Part shown: positions 1 through 8,329 of the stretch, piece by piece
Numbering within the stretch: the first letter of the stretch is position 1
Layout: every line of letters starts with the position of its first letter
Assembly (NCBI RefSeq): GCF_000272105.2
Contig: NZ_AJZD02000011.1
Coordinates: forward strand, 1 to 64,000
Length of the DNA stretch: 64,000 nucleotides
Origin: Vibrio splendidus 12E03
GTDB lineage: Bacteria > Pseudomonadota > Gammaproteobacteria > Enterobacterales > Vibrionaceae
Direction of reading: 5' to 3'
Program-made: the position numbers and the translations under genes
Notes under the pieces: model-generated
Database searches by the model: none
The model's input: only the letters and a program-made list of their open reading frames with translations
Told to the model about the DNA's origin: nothing

Positions 1-276
1 TACAATCCAGTGGTGGACTATTTTTTTGTATAAATGATTCGTCTTTAGTGAATATTATCTCTGGCTATAAAATGATTAATTTTTTATTTTTGTTTTAAAT
101 ATGACGTTCAGATCGCATTAAGATCTTAAGAAAAGGCACGAAGCCAAACTGATGAGAGGGTTCATGAGCTTTAATAGTAGCTTCGATTCGGTTTTCAATC
201 GGCTGCCTTTACTCCAGATATTATCTGACAGCCAAGTGAAAAGTGGAGATAGTTAGCCACTTTCTAAGGCTCTACG
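1..276. other. Intergenic, no gene seen
   Basis: AT-rich sequence with no coding frame that I can support. The part next to the acetoacetyl-CoA synthetase gene holds a weak hairpin (AAGTGG at 241-246 with CCACTT at 257-262). Read on the minus strand it is followed by a short T-rich stretch, so it may be the terminator of that gene. Confidence 0.5.
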
Positions 277-2316
277 TTAAAGCGAAACAGTGCGTTTTAT
301 CTCTTCCAAGACCTCTGCGTTCGCGATGGCCCCGAGGTTTTCTACATCCTTGCCATTTACTACCTGTTTCACCGCCAACTCCACCAGTTTGCCAGAGCGT
401 GTTTTTGGCACCTCACTGATAGTAAAAATTTGGCTCGGCACATGCCTTGGTGAACAAGATGATTTGAGCTTGCTTTTGATGGCAGCCAATAGCGTTTCAT
501 TTAGGTCTGTGCCTTTCTGCAACTGAACAAATAACCAAATCTGCTCATTGCGGTCGACATTTTTACCCACAGCGATGGAATCGATGATGCCCTCAATGGT
601 GTTCACTTGCTGGTAGATCTCGGCAGTACCAATACGCACACCTCCAGGGTTGAGTGTGGTGTCGCCTCGCCCGTAGAACAGATAGCCGCCATGTTCGCTC
701 TGCGCGACTTCGTCACCGTGATGCCACACATTATCGAACTTGTCCCAGTAAGTGCTGTGGTAGCGCTCTCCGGTGTCATTCCAGAATCCAACAGGGAAGT
801 TGGGTAGGGAGTTTGTACACACCAGTTCGCCACGTTCGTGATCAACCTGTTGGCCAGACGAATTGAACACCTTGATGTCGACGCCGAGCCCTGCCTGTTG
901 GCACTCACCGCGATACACAGGGGAGGTAGGGTTGCCTAAAACAAAGCAGCCACAAATATCCGTGCCGCCAGAAATGGACGCTAAATGCAGGTCCTGCTTG
1001 ATGTGCTTGTAAACATAATCAAACTGCTCTGGGTAGAGCACTGAACCCGTCGAGCACAGTGTTCTTAATTTAGGAAGGTTGTGACTGTCGATAGGCGAGA
1101 GTTCTGCCTTCTCAATCGCTTCTAGATACTTGGCAGAGGTGCCAAATGTCGATACGTTAGCACGCTGCGCTAAATCCCATAGAACGTTAGGTTGCGGATA
1201 AACCGGGCTACCATCAAAGATCACTAAACAAGCCCCACTGGCAAGCGCAGAGACGTGCCAGTTCCACATCATCCAACCACAAGTGGTGTAGTAGAACACG
1301 CGGTCGTTTGGCTTAACATCGCAATGAAGCTGGTGCTCTTTTAGGTGGTTGATGGTGGTGCCACCAACCGAGTGAACAATACACTTTGGCTTGCCTGTTG
1401 TGCCGGAAGAGTAGAGTACAAACAATGGTTCATTGAAGCTGACACGCACAAATCGAAGAGGTTTTGGCTGATAGTGATCAATGATGCTGTGCCAGCTTAG
1501 AATCGATACATCATGTTCAACTTTTTTCTTCTCTAAATCGCTCTTCTCTAAATCACGAGTCGGTTTCAAATAGCAGACCTGACACACCTGTTTTAGCGCG
1601 TTTAAGTGCTCGATGATTTCACGGTTCTTGTCCGTCATATCGAACGTTTTGTCATTGAAGGTATAACCATCACAGGTGAACAGCACCTTGGGTTTTACTT
1701 GGCCAAATCGTTCAATCACACTCTCGACACCAAAGTCCGGAGAGGTTGATGTCCAAATCGCGCCCAAGCTGGTGGTTGCCAGCATCGCTATTACGGTTTG
1801 TGGCAGATAGGGCGTATACGCAGCAACCACATCACCTTGCTTCACTCCGCTATCGATAAGCCATTGCTGAACGCTAGAGACCGCTTCACACAAGGCTTTC
1901 CATGTATAACTCTGCTGTTCGCCACGCTCATTCTCAAACCAAATCGCAAGCTCATCAGGCATGGTTTGCGCCAAACTCAGCAAGTTCTCGGCGTAGTTTA
2001 CCTGCGCATTGGGAAACCAAACCGCATCACGATTCGATTTAGGTTGCTGCCAGCGGCTCTCACCTTGAGCTTTGATGGTCTCGCTTTCTGCCTTACTAAT
2101 ATAGTCTTGCGAGCCGACTACTCCACAAAAATGCCACACGTTTTGCCAAAACGATTCCGGCTGATCTACAGACCATTGATGGAGTTCGGCGTAGCTTTTT
2201 ACGTCCCTATCTAGGTTTAACCCAGACTGTTCAAGGCTATCGATAAATCGGGTTAAGTTGGCATCGGCGATACGCTGCTCGCTTGGCTGCCAAATGGGCT
2301 TATTGCTTTCGTGCAT
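277..2316 (-). CDS. aacS: Acetoacetyl-CoA synthetase
   Basis: An AMP-forming ligase that activates acetoacetate to acetoacetyl-CoA in the cytoplasm, feeding ketone-body or amino-acid carbon into central metabolism. The 679-residue length fits the family. The N-terminus carries an acetyl-CoA-synthetase-type lead domain. The adenylate-forming P-loop SSGTTGKPK lies near residues 303-311, followed by a YTTCGWMMWNW block typical of acetoacetyl-CoA synthetases. The C-terminal PKTRSGKLVE segment carries the catalytic lysine. The start has AAAGGA close upstream. The gene is divergent from phhA; acetoacetate is an end product of phenylalanine and tyrosine breakdown, so the two units are metabolically linked (inference). 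Function is confident from motifs and length. Confidence 0.93.
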   Translation of the reverse strand: MHESNKPIWQPSEQRIADANLTRFIDSLEQSGLNLDRDVKSYAELHQWSVDQPESFWQNVWHFCGVVGSQDYISKAESETIKAQGESRWQQPKSNRDAVWFPNAQVNYAENLLSLAQTMPDELAIWFENERGEQQSYTWKALCEAVSSVQQWLIDSGVKQGDVVAAYTPYLPQTVIAMLATTSLGAIWTSTSPDFGVESVIERFGQVKPKVLFTCDGYTFNDKTFDMTDKNREIIEHLNALKQVCQVCYLKPTRDLEKSDLEKKKVEHDVSILSWHSIIDHYQPKPLRFVRVSFNEPLFVLYSSGTTGKPKCIVHSVGGTTINHLKEHQLHCDVKPNDRVFYYTTCGWMMWNWHVSALASGACLVIFDGSPVYPQPNVLWDLAQRANVSTFGTSAKYLEAIEKAELSPIDSHNLPKLRTLCSTGSVLYPEQFDYVYKHIKQDLHLASISGGTDICGCFVLGNPTSPVYRGECQQAGLGVDIKVFNSSGQQVDHERGELVCTNSLPNFPVGFWNDTGERYHSTYWDKFDNVWHHGDEVAQSEHGGYLFYGRGDTTLNPGGVRIGTAEIYQQVNTIEGIIDSIAVGKNVDRNEQIWLFVQLQKGTDLNETLLAAIKSKLKSSCSPRHVPSQIFTISEVPKTRSGKLVELAVKQVVNGKDVENLGAIANAEVLEEIKRTVSL

Positions 2317-2352
2317 TCCTTTACCTTTAACAAAAAGTTAACGTTTTCAGTC

Positions 2353-2370
2353 TGGTATTTAGGTTTTACA
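2353..2370. promoter_or_regulatory. Weak TyrR/PhhR-type box
   Basis: TGGTAT-N6-TTTACA keeps the G and C spaced 14 bases apart that are essential in TyrR boxes (consensus TGTAAA-N6-TTTACA), but the left half is degenerate. It lies in the aacS-phhA divergent region, 57 bp from a better box. In Pseudomonas the TyrR homologue PhhR activates phh genes. Binding here is inferred. Confidence 0.35.
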
Positions 2371-2409
2371 AAGTCAAAAGTTCAGCAAAATAAGCGTCTG
2401 GCGGAATTG

Positions 2410-2427
2410 TGTAAATAAAATGTTACA
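2410..2427. promoter_or_regulatory. TyrR/PhhR-type box upstream of phhA
   Basis: TGTAAA-taaaat-GTTACA matches the TyrR consensus TGTAAA-N6-TTTACA at 11 of 12 defined positions. It lies about 90 bp upstream of the phhA start, a usual position for an activator. Inference: aromatic-amino-acid-responsive control of phhAB and perhaps of aacS. Confidence 0.55.
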
Positions 2428-2515
2428 CGATCGCTTGTTCCGAAAAATCGCGCAAATTGGCGCTTATAAGGAGTGGAGATAGGCTTAAAGTGAGACATTC
2501 GAAAGGAGGTGTGTA

Positions 2516-3310
2516 ATGACTCAATATCATTCTAAGCCCGTGAGCCAAGAGGGATGGGTTGAGTGGAGCCTCGAAGAAGATGCCATTTGGCACGACTTGG
2601 TGAAAAGGCAACTGGACGTCATTAGTGACCGCGCATGCGATGCCTATTTGCACGGTTTGACCCTGCTGGATCTGCCGTTAGACAGAGTTCCTCAGCTTCC
2701 AGAGATAAACAAAGTGCTAAAGGAAACAACAGGTTGGCAGGTTCAGCCTGTTCCTGCGTTAATCGATTTCGACCGTTTCTTTGATTTGCTCGCGAATAAG
2801 AAATTCCCCGTCGCGACATTTTTGAGAACACGAGACGAGTTCGATTATTTGCAAGAACCTGATTTCTTTCATGAAATTTTTGGTCACTGTGCCATGCTCA
2901 CTAATGCTGATTTCGCAGCCTTCACTGAGCATTATGGAAAACTAGGCCAAGCGGCGACATCCAAACAACGCGCTTATCTTGCCCGTTTGTATTGGTTTAC
3001 GGTCGAGTTCGGTTTAGTAAAAGAAGGCCAACAATTGAAAATCTATGGTGGTGGCATTCTTTCGTCTCCGGCGGAAACCATGTATGCGTTGGGAGGGGAT
3101 TTGGCCGTTCGCGAGCGGTTCGATCTACAAACGGTTTTAAGAACTCCTTATCGCATCGACATCATGCAGCCGAAATATTACGTGATCGGCGAGCTGTCTG
3201 AGCTCTTCAAAATCAGTCAGGAAAACCTATTACAGCAAGCTGATCTCGCGATTGATGCGGGGTTACTACCACCACTTTTTGAACCCAAGGAACCAACACA
3301 TGTTGAATGA
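2516..3310 (+). CDS. phhA: Phenylalanine 4-monooxygenase
   Basis: Iron- and tetrahydropterin-dependent hydroxylase converting phenylalanine to tyrosine. At 264 residues it is the short monomeric bacterial form lacking the eukaryotic regulatory domain. The iron ligands are visible: His119 and His124 in FFHEIFGHC and Glu164 in FTVEFG. GGAGG sits a few bases before the ATG. The 3' end overlaps the start of phhB, whose product recycles the pterin cofactor, so the two are translationally coupled. TyrR-like boxes lie upstream. Confidence 0.96.
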   Translation: MTQYHSKPVSQEGWVEWSLEEDAIWHDLVKRQLDVISDRACDAYLHGLTLLDLPLDRVPQLPEINKVLKETTGWQVQPVPALIDFDRFFDLLANKKFPVATFLRTRDEFDYLQEPDFFHEIFGHCAMLTNADFAAFTEHYGKLGQAATSKQRAYLARLYWFTVEFGLVKEGQQLKIYGGGILSSPAETMYALGGDLAVRERFDLQTVLRTPYRIDIMQPKYYVIGELSELFKISQENLLQQADLAIDAGLLPPLFEPKEPTHVE

Positions 3311-3638
3311 ACAAAAATGCGAAGCCTGTAGTATCGACGCGATTGCCCTAAGTAAAGACGAGCAACAATCTTTACTGTTGGAGTTGTCTGACTGGCAGAT
3401 CATGGAAAGAGACGGCATCCCACAGCTTGAGAAGGTGTTTAAGTTCAAGAACTACAAACAAGCATGGGCATTCAGCAACAAAGTGTCAGAGTTGGCAGAA
3501 GAAGAGTTCCACCATCCTTCGATCTTATTGGAGTGGGGCAAAGTCACCGTCACTTGGTGGAGTCACTCAATTAAAGGTCTACACAAGAATGATTTCATCT
3601 GCGCTTCACGCTGTGATGTGTTGGCGGTGAGTGAATAG
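3300..3638 (+). CDS. phhB: Pterin-4-alpha-carbinolamine dehydratase
   Basis: Dehydrates 4a-hydroxytetrahydropterin, regenerating cofactor for PhhA. The 112-residue product starts at the ATG at 3300, inside the last codons of phhA (11-base overlap). A longer frame from 3252 exists, but its extra 16 residues are encoded inside phhA and do not look like the family. The conserved core EEFHHPSI and the [14 protein letters not shown] segment supply the active-site histidines. An N-terminal CEAC pair is also present. Length and order match phhAB operons of other gamma-proteobacteria. Confidence 0.95.
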   Translation: MLNEQKCEACSIDAIALSKDEQQSLLLELSDWQIMERDGIPQLEKVFKFKNYKQAWAFSNKVSELAEEEFHHPSILLEWGKVTVTWWSHSIKGLHKNDFICASRCDVLAVSE

Positions 3639-3683
3639 TATTGCCGGTTAGAAATTACTCTCTCGCCTTTGTGATGTGATTAA

Positions 3684-3750
3684 CTCATTATTCAGCTCAT
3701 GTTGTGATTTGAATAATGAGGTTAAACAGCTCATAATGTGATTTGAATAA
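3684..3750. repeat. Inverted and direct repeats before fic
   Basis: CTCATTATTC at 3684-3693 is a perfect inverted repeat of GAATAATGAG at 3711-3720 (17-base loop). Overlapping it is a direct repeat: CAGCTCAT-N2-TGTGATTTGAATAA at 3693-3716 and again at 3727-3750, 24 bases with two mismatches and a 34-base period. The second copy ends 28 bases before the fic start. It may be an operator for autoregulation or a recombination scar. The repeats are seen; the function is unknown. Confidence 0.75.
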
Positions 3751-3778
3751 GTATAGCTTTCGCATCATGAGGCGTAAT

Positions 3779-4879
3779 ATGTGGATTTGGCAACAAGATA
3801 ATTGGCCAAACTTTGTTTGGGATAATCAGAAAATAGGCGTGAGGTTAAGAGAAGTACGGCTTAATCAGGGCATTCTATTAGGCAAGATAACCTCTCAATC
3901 CGCAGACCAAACACAAACAATGCTCGATACTTTGCTAGCGAACATTGTCCACTCCAGTGCGATAGAGGGAGAAAAGCTGAATGCCTTCTCTGTTCGTTCT
4001 TCTTTGGCTAACAAACTTGGCGTGAGTGAAGAGCGACCTTTTCCTACGACAGAACAAACTGATGGCTTAGCGGAAATTATGTTGGATGCAGTGCAGAATC
4101 TCACTGAGCCATTAGCGCTTGATAGGATTTTGCATTGGCACGATAGACTGTTTCCTCAAGGCTACACTATGTTTAACCCTGTAGTCGGAGGTCAGCTAAG
4201 AGGTGACACTCCCATGCAAGTGGTATCGGGAAGAATTGACCGTCCGACCGTACATTTTGAAGCGCCCAGCCGAGACATTCTTGATGCTGAGCTAGATGCG
4301 TTTATCATATGGTTTAATGATTCACTTACCGATGAATCACTCGATCCGTTACTAAGAGCTGCGATAACTCACCTTTGGTTTATCACTTTACACCCGTTAG
4401 ATGACGGTAATGGCCGTATTACTCGATTGTTGACTGACTTAGCTTTAGCACAAGCAGAGAAGCAGTCGGTACGTTTCTATGCGATGTCGGTGGGGATACT
4501 TGCTAACCGCAAACATTACTACGAAATATTGGAGAAAACCCAGAAAGGGGGACTCGATATCAGCGATTGGTTGATGTGGTTCTTAAATACATTAGATGAG
4601 ACGTTTACAGGTGTTTTTTCTGAGGTCGACCAAACAGTTTATAAGACCAATTATTGGCGAAGTGTTGACCAAACAAAGCTTACTGTAGAGCAAGTGAAAG
4701 TGCTTAATAGGATGCTCGATGGAGATTTTTCAGAAGGTATCAATGCTAGTCAATATAAAAAGGTAGCGAAGGTGAGTAGTGCCACAGCAACACGTCATTT
4801 GAGCGCTTTGCTTGGACATGGTTGCTTGGTCAAATCCGGTTCTGGTGGCCGAAGCACGCGGTATCTTTTGCCGGAGTAG
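3779..4879 (+). CDS. Fic-domain protein (likely AMP-transferase), DUF4172 N-terminus
   Basis: Fic proteins transfer AMP or other nucleotide moieties onto target proteins. Seen: an N-terminal DUF4172-like segment (MWIWQQ...), then the Fic core with HPLDDGNGRITR, H about residue 205, a full HxFx(D/E)GNGRxxR-type motif with Leu for Phe. An N-terminal SSAIEGE near residues 59-65 matches the (S/T)xxxE(G/N) inhibitory helix, so this is a self-inhibited class II Fic. A C-terminal winged-helix-like region (ATRHLSALLGHG) suggests DNA binding. I chose the ATG at 3779, which has GAGG six bases upstream. An in-frame TTG at 3743 would add 12 residues and lies inside the upstream repeat. No antitoxin gene is adjacent. 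Confidence 0.88.
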   Translation: MWIWQQDNWPNFVWDNQKIGVRLREVRLNQGILLGKITSQSADQTQTMLDTLLANIVHSSAIEGEKLNAFSVRSSLANKLGVSEERPFPTTEQTDGLAEIMLDAVQNLTEPLALDRILHWHDRLFPQGYTMFNPVVGGQLRGDTPMQVVSGRIDRPTVHFEAPSRDILDAELDAFIIWFNDSLTDESLDPLLRAAITHLWFITLHPLDDGNGRITRLLTDLALAQAEKQSVRFYAMSVGILANRKHYYEILEKTQKGGLDISDWLMWFLNTLDETFTGVFSEVDQTVYKTNYWRSVDQTKLTVEQVKVLNRMLDGDFSEGINASQYKKVAKVSSATATRHLSALLGHGCLVKSGSGGRSTRYLLPE

Positions 4880-4923
4880 GGTTTGTATACCCATTCTGGT
4901 TTTTATAATTAAAACTCTTTTCA

Positions 4924-4960
4924 ATAGTTGTCAATATTCAACCTGAATACTGACAACTAT
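4924..4960. repeat. Long perfect hairpin after fic
   Basis: ATAGTTGTCA (4924-4933) pairs with TGACAACTAT (4951-4960). Inside it TATTCA (4935-4940) pairs with TGAATA (4944-4949), with one mismatch between the two stems and a 3-base loop. It lacks a T-run, so it is not a standard terminator. It lies between the fic gene and the unrecognised gene at 5118. Confidence 0.7.
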
Positions 4961-5117
4961 GTCGATTTACTCTCAGCACTACTCCGTGATTTGTTGTAAG
5001 AGGGAGTTCGCTCTAATCTATCAATGCCTTTCTAAAGATATAATAATCAAGTAGTTGTGCTAAGTACCCTTTCTCTGATTTAGGTGTTATAACTATTGTT
5101 TTACAGGAGCTATAAGA

Positions 5118-5666
5118 ATGAATAAGTTTGATTGGTTTAGTAAGCTAGGGAATGTTGTCGGGGTATCTTTTCCTTTTACATCGAACTTTATCCAATTAAA
5201 AGCAGAGATAGATAGCTATCATTTGGAACAGCGCGTAAAGGTTTTGGAAGACCCAATTTCATCAATCGCCCCAAATGTGATTGAACTATCTAAAGCTTTA
5301 TATTCAGATTTTAAACAATGTAATGACCATTTCTTAGATTTTTCGGATAACTATAAAACTTATGAGCGGACTATCCACTTACTCGATGGCGCAGGTTACA
5401 TAAACAAAGCTGGTATTATTATAGAATTCGACAATCCTATTTATATTCTATACATGGCAGGATGGTCTGAGTCTGATCAAATTTTAAGTGAATTGGTTGG
5501 CTACGTTGATAGTTGTGAGTCTGGTGTTTGTATTCCTTTGGCAAATCTTAGTACTAGTTTTGATGTGCCTGACAAGCTAATCATAGCAATATTCGAGATC
5601 TATGCTGAAAAAGGTCTTGGCTTCTATGACAATACTATTGGTCATGAGTCCTATATTGGTAAGTAA
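5118..5666 (+). CDS. Hypothetical protein, AT-rich
   Basis: A 182-residue product I do not recognise, with a good site (AGGAGC) before the ATG. It is predicted soluble, with no signal peptide. Its N-terminal third is amphipathic helix ending in a LEDPIS motif. The C-terminal 80 residues (ILSELVGYVDSC... KLIIAIFEIYAEKGLG) look like a winged-helix fold. Base composition is more AT-rich than the flanking housekeeping genes, and it shares an accessory patch with fic. From memory, the LEDPIS-type N-terminus occurs in modular signalling or defence proteins, but I cannot name the family. Function unknown. Confidence 0.7.
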   Translation: MNKFDWFSKLGNVVGVSFPFTSNFIQLKAEIDSYHLEQRVKVLEDPISSIAPNVIELSKALYSDFKQCNDHFLDFSDNYKTYERTIHLLDGAGYINKAGIIIEFDNPIYILYMAGWSESDQILSELVGYVDSCESGVCIPLANLSTSFDVPDKLIIAIFEIYAEKGLGFYDNTIGHESYIGK

Positions 5667-5923
5667 GCTCAGAGGTTTCTGTCGGAGCGTTTTTATTTTG
5701 AATTAATTGGGATTCGTGCCGGAAGACACCTATCTAAAACTTTGTTTTCCAACTTTCTTCAGCTCTTCTGCTAATCACACTTTTCCAAAACTAGCTTGAC
5801 CTGCATCAGTGACTTGCTTGGTTTCGGGTCTCATAAACCCTTTCTGTTACTCATAGTATTGGTTTTATGAGCCTGCTCTATGATATATTTCTCGGCCAAG
5901 TGTATTACAGACGAAGGCTAGCA

Positions 5924-6133
5924 ATGTCTATCAACCTTTCACTCCTTCCACCCAGTGAGAAAAATAAAATCGAACTGGATAAGCAAGCATCGTTTCTTGT
6001 ATGGAAATTGAAGCAAGCGAAATGTGGCCCTGAAGCCATTGTTGAAGAAGCAATGAAGCTAGGTGATCCAGAAGAAAAGGCTTGGTTTGATCAGTCTGTT
6101 GAAAAATACAAACGGGTAATGGGTGTCGCATAA
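5924..6133 (+). CDS. Small conserved Vibrio protein (possibly DUF3283)
   Basis: A 69-residue, charged, soluble protein ending KYKRVMGVA. The ATG at 5924 has GAAGG upstream. An in-frame start at 5867 would add 19 residues and has no comparable site. The sequence is helix-rich (SEKNKIELDKQASFLVWKLKQ). I associate this type with the DUF3283 family of small Vibrio proteins, from memory and not certain. It lies about 100 bp upstream of the YebC/YeeN gene. Function unknown. Confidence 0.75.
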   Translation: MSINLSLLPPSEKNKIELDKQASFLVWKLKQAKCGPEAIVEEAMKLGDPEEKAWFDQSVEKYKRVMGVA

Positions 6134-6229
6134 ACGCAGATAAACCTTACCCAGCAAAGCTGTTGAATTGAAATGACACAGTAATTTGCTAGAATTTGCA
6201 CCGTTAATTGAATCAGAGAGAAGATCCCG

Positions 6230-6946
6230 ATGGGAAGAAGTTTTGAAGTGCGCAAGGCCTCAATGGCGAAAACTGCAGGCGCAAAAATTAAAGTTTATTC
6301 TAAATACGGTAAAGAGATTTACGTACTGGCTAAGAACGGCAGCTCTGACCCAGACATGAACCTACCTCTTAAGCACCTGATTGCTAAAGCGAAGAAAGAC
6401 CAAGTACCAGCTCACGTTATCGAAAAAGCTATCGATAAAGCGAACGGCGGCGGCGGTGAAGACTTCCAACCAGCTCGTTACGAAGGTTTTGGCCCTGGTG
6501 GCACAAGCGTAATCGTTGACTGTCTAACTGACAACGGCAACCGTACTTTCCAAGACGTTCGCCAATGTTTCGTTAAAACTGGCGCGAAAATCGGTGTCGA
6601 AGGTACTGTTTCTCACATGTTCGCTCACCAAGTTGTATTCCAGTTCAAAGGCGAAGATGATGAGATCATCCTAGAAACGCTTATGATGGAAGACGTAGAC
6701 GTGACTGACGTTGAGCTAGAAGACGGTGTTATCACTGTATTCGCTCCAACGACTGAGTTCTTCAAAACGAAGACTGCACTGAACACTGCGTTCCCTGAGC
6801 TAACGCTAGACGTTGAGGAAATCACTTTCGTTCCTCAAACGACTACTCCAGTAGCTGAAGAAGATTCTGAGAAGTTCCAGAAATTCTTAGACATGCTTGA
6901 CGACTGTGATGATGTTCAGCAGGTTTACCACAACGCTGAGCTGTAA
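6230..6946 (+). CDS. YebC/PmpR family protein, YeeN type
   Basis: Member of the YebC/PmpR family, described as transcriptional regulators and, more recently, as ribosome-associated factors helping translation of difficult sequences. The 238-residue length and three-domain pattern fit. The N-terminus ([19 protein letters not shown]) resembles the YeeN branch rather than the GHSKW-type YebC. The conserved blocks [15 protein letters not shown], [14 protein letters not shown] (here [12 protein letters not shown]) and DVEEITFVP are present. Codon use looks highly optimised, suggesting strong expression. A strong terminator follows. V. cholerae has its equivalent on chromosome II. Confidence 0.93.
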   Translation: MGRSFEVRKASMAKTAGAKIKVYSKYGKEIYVLAKNGSSDPDMNLPLKHLIAKAKKDQVPAHVIEKAIDKANGGGGEDFQPARYEGFGPGGTSVIVDCLTDNGNRTFQDVRQCFVKTGAKIGVEGTVSHMFAHQVVFQFKGEDDEIILETLMMEDVDVTDVELEDGVITVFAPTTEFFKTKTALNTAFPELTLDVEEITFVPQTTTPVAEEDSEKFQKFLDMLDDCDDVQQVYHNAEL

Positions 6947-6968
6947 TCTTTACAGTAACAACAGTTAT

Positions 6969-7000
6969 TAAAAAACCGAGCCTAGTGCTCGGTTTTTTTT
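6969..7000 (+). terminator. Rho-independent terminator
   Basis: AAAACCGAGC-cta-GTGCTCGGTTTT-type stem followed by a run of T, 25 bases after the YebC/YeeN stop. The flanking A and T runs make it potentially bidirectional for the convergent DUF2798 gene. Confidence 0.9.
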
Positions 7001-7073
7001 ATGTCGGTAATAATGATTGTTTTCGTTGATCATCGTTCCGCTGGTTCTATAAATAACTATGGAATTCATGGCG

Positions 7074-7331
7074 TTATTCATCGCATAAACTCACTTCGGT
7101 TATCGTTTTTGATCTCGGGCGACATAGCCACTCGGCGAGCTTTCTGACTTGTGGTAACAAGGTTAGGCTCAGTGTGAGTGCACACGGCCAAGCAATCAAA
7201 AAGCTGTTTAACCAAATTGGTGGCCATGCTTGACTGAAACCCATCTTATAACCCGATATGATCCCCGACATCATGAAAGCCATGACAAGTGAAGACAGTA
7301 TCGCGGTAACCCAGTGCAGTTTGTTTTTCAT
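7074..7331 (-). CDS. DUF2798 family membrane protein
   Basis: An 85-residue protein with two predicted membrane segments, about residues 8-30 (AILSSLVMAFMMSGIISGY) and 42-62 (NSFLIAWPCALTLSLTLLP), and a short basic cytoplasmic tail. This is the layout of the DUF2798 family, whose role is unknown. GGAGAT lies upstream of the ATG. It is divergent from the LysR-type regulator at 7388, the usual arrangement for a regulator and its target. Confidence 0.82.
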   Translation of the reverse strand: MKNKLHWVTAILSSLVMAFMMSGIISGYKMGFSQAWPPIWLNSFLIAWPCALTLSLTLLPQVRKLAEWLCRPRSKTITEVSLCDE

Positions 7332-7387
7332 CCGATCTCCTTAGTGATTTTATTATTGGAATGCATTAAGGTTACTCTTATCCATAA

Positions 7388-8317
7388 ATGAGAAAAATAG
7401 GCACATATAGAAGTGTGAATTCCATATTTGGAAACATTGATGATCTATTCCTGTTTTGCACTGTGGTGGAAGAGGGGTCGTTGTTGTCGGCATCGAAGCG
7501 ACTGCAGTTGCCTGTGTCGACCATGTCGCGCCGATTAACCGCTTTGGAAGAGCGCCTGAGCATTCGCCTTTTAGAGAAGAAGGGTAGAGAGCTGGTGGCT
7601 ACTAAAGATGGTGAGGCGGCCTTTGCAGCGCTGAGTAGCAGCATGGAGTCACTGCATCAAGGGTTTAGTAGCTTGCTTGAAGAGCGCGATGCCATTCAAG
7701 GCAAGATAAAGCTTGCGGTGCCTCATAACTTCTATAGCGGTTTTCTTCGCCCGACGGTCGAGCAATTCCTTGCTGAGTACCCAAAAGTACAGCTCAATCT
7801 CATTTTGAGCCAACAGCAAGTGGTGCCTGAAACCGATCGTGATTTGTTGATCACGTTTCAAATTTCCGACATGGACGGCATGATTGCGCGGCCATTGTTT
7901 AAGGCCAAGCACGGATTTTTTGCGAGCCAAGCCTATCTGGATTCTCGCGAAGAGATTAAAAAGCCGGACGATTTAGAGCTTCAAGACTGGATTAACGTCG
8001 ATGATGTGTTTGATATGCCGCTCTACAAATCTGACCGCTTAGAGCAGATGATCACGATAAAACCCAAGTTCATCGTTAACGATATTCATGCAGTGGCGGC
8101 CGCTGCGCAAAAGGGATTGGGCATCGCGTCATTGCCTTTTCGTCACGTATCCTCTGAGATGAATTTGATTCAAGTGCTCCCTGAGTATCATCGGGGTGAT
8201 CGCCAAGCGTATTTAGTGTACAAAGAAAGAAAATATCAGCCAAAGGCTTTGACCCTGCTTATTGATGCATTGATTGAGAGTGTTCGATCTTTTCATCGCG
8301 ATGGTTTGGTCAAATAA
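7388..8317 (+). CDS. LysR-family transcriptional regulator
   Basis: A 309-residue LysR regulator: N-terminal winged helix-turn-helix (about residues 17-75, with SLLSASKRLQLPVSTMSRRL) and a C-terminal periplasmic-binding-like effector domain. The first 15 residues precede the usual domain start, so the true start could be slightly later. It is divergent from the DUF2798 gene and 12 bases upstream of the dehydrogenase gene on the same strand, so it probably controls one or both. Effector unknown. Confidence 0.9.
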   Translation: MRKIGTYRSVNSIFGNIDDLFLFCTVVEEGSLLSASKRLQLPVSTMSRRLTALEERLSIRLLEKKGRELVATKDGEAAFAALSSSMESLHQGFSSLLEERDAIQGKIKLAVPHNFYSGFLRPTVEQFLAEYPKVQLNLILSQQQVVPETDRDLLITFQISDMDGMIARPLFKAKHGFFASQAYLDSREEIKKPDDLELQDWINVDDVFDMPLYKSDRLEQMITIKPKFIVNDIHAVAAAAQKGLGIASLPFRHVSSEMNLIQVLPEYHRGDRQAYLVYKERKYQPKALTLLIDALIESVRSFHRDGLVK

Positions 8318-8329
8318 AAGGAGAAAGAA

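Noticed and set aside
5730..5834. Minus-strand frame reading MRPETKQVTDAGQASFGKV, a TGA, then LAEELKKVGKQSFR in the same frame
   Set aside because: It looks coding-like and could be a gene remnant with an internal stop, but it is only 34 codons and no family is recognised.
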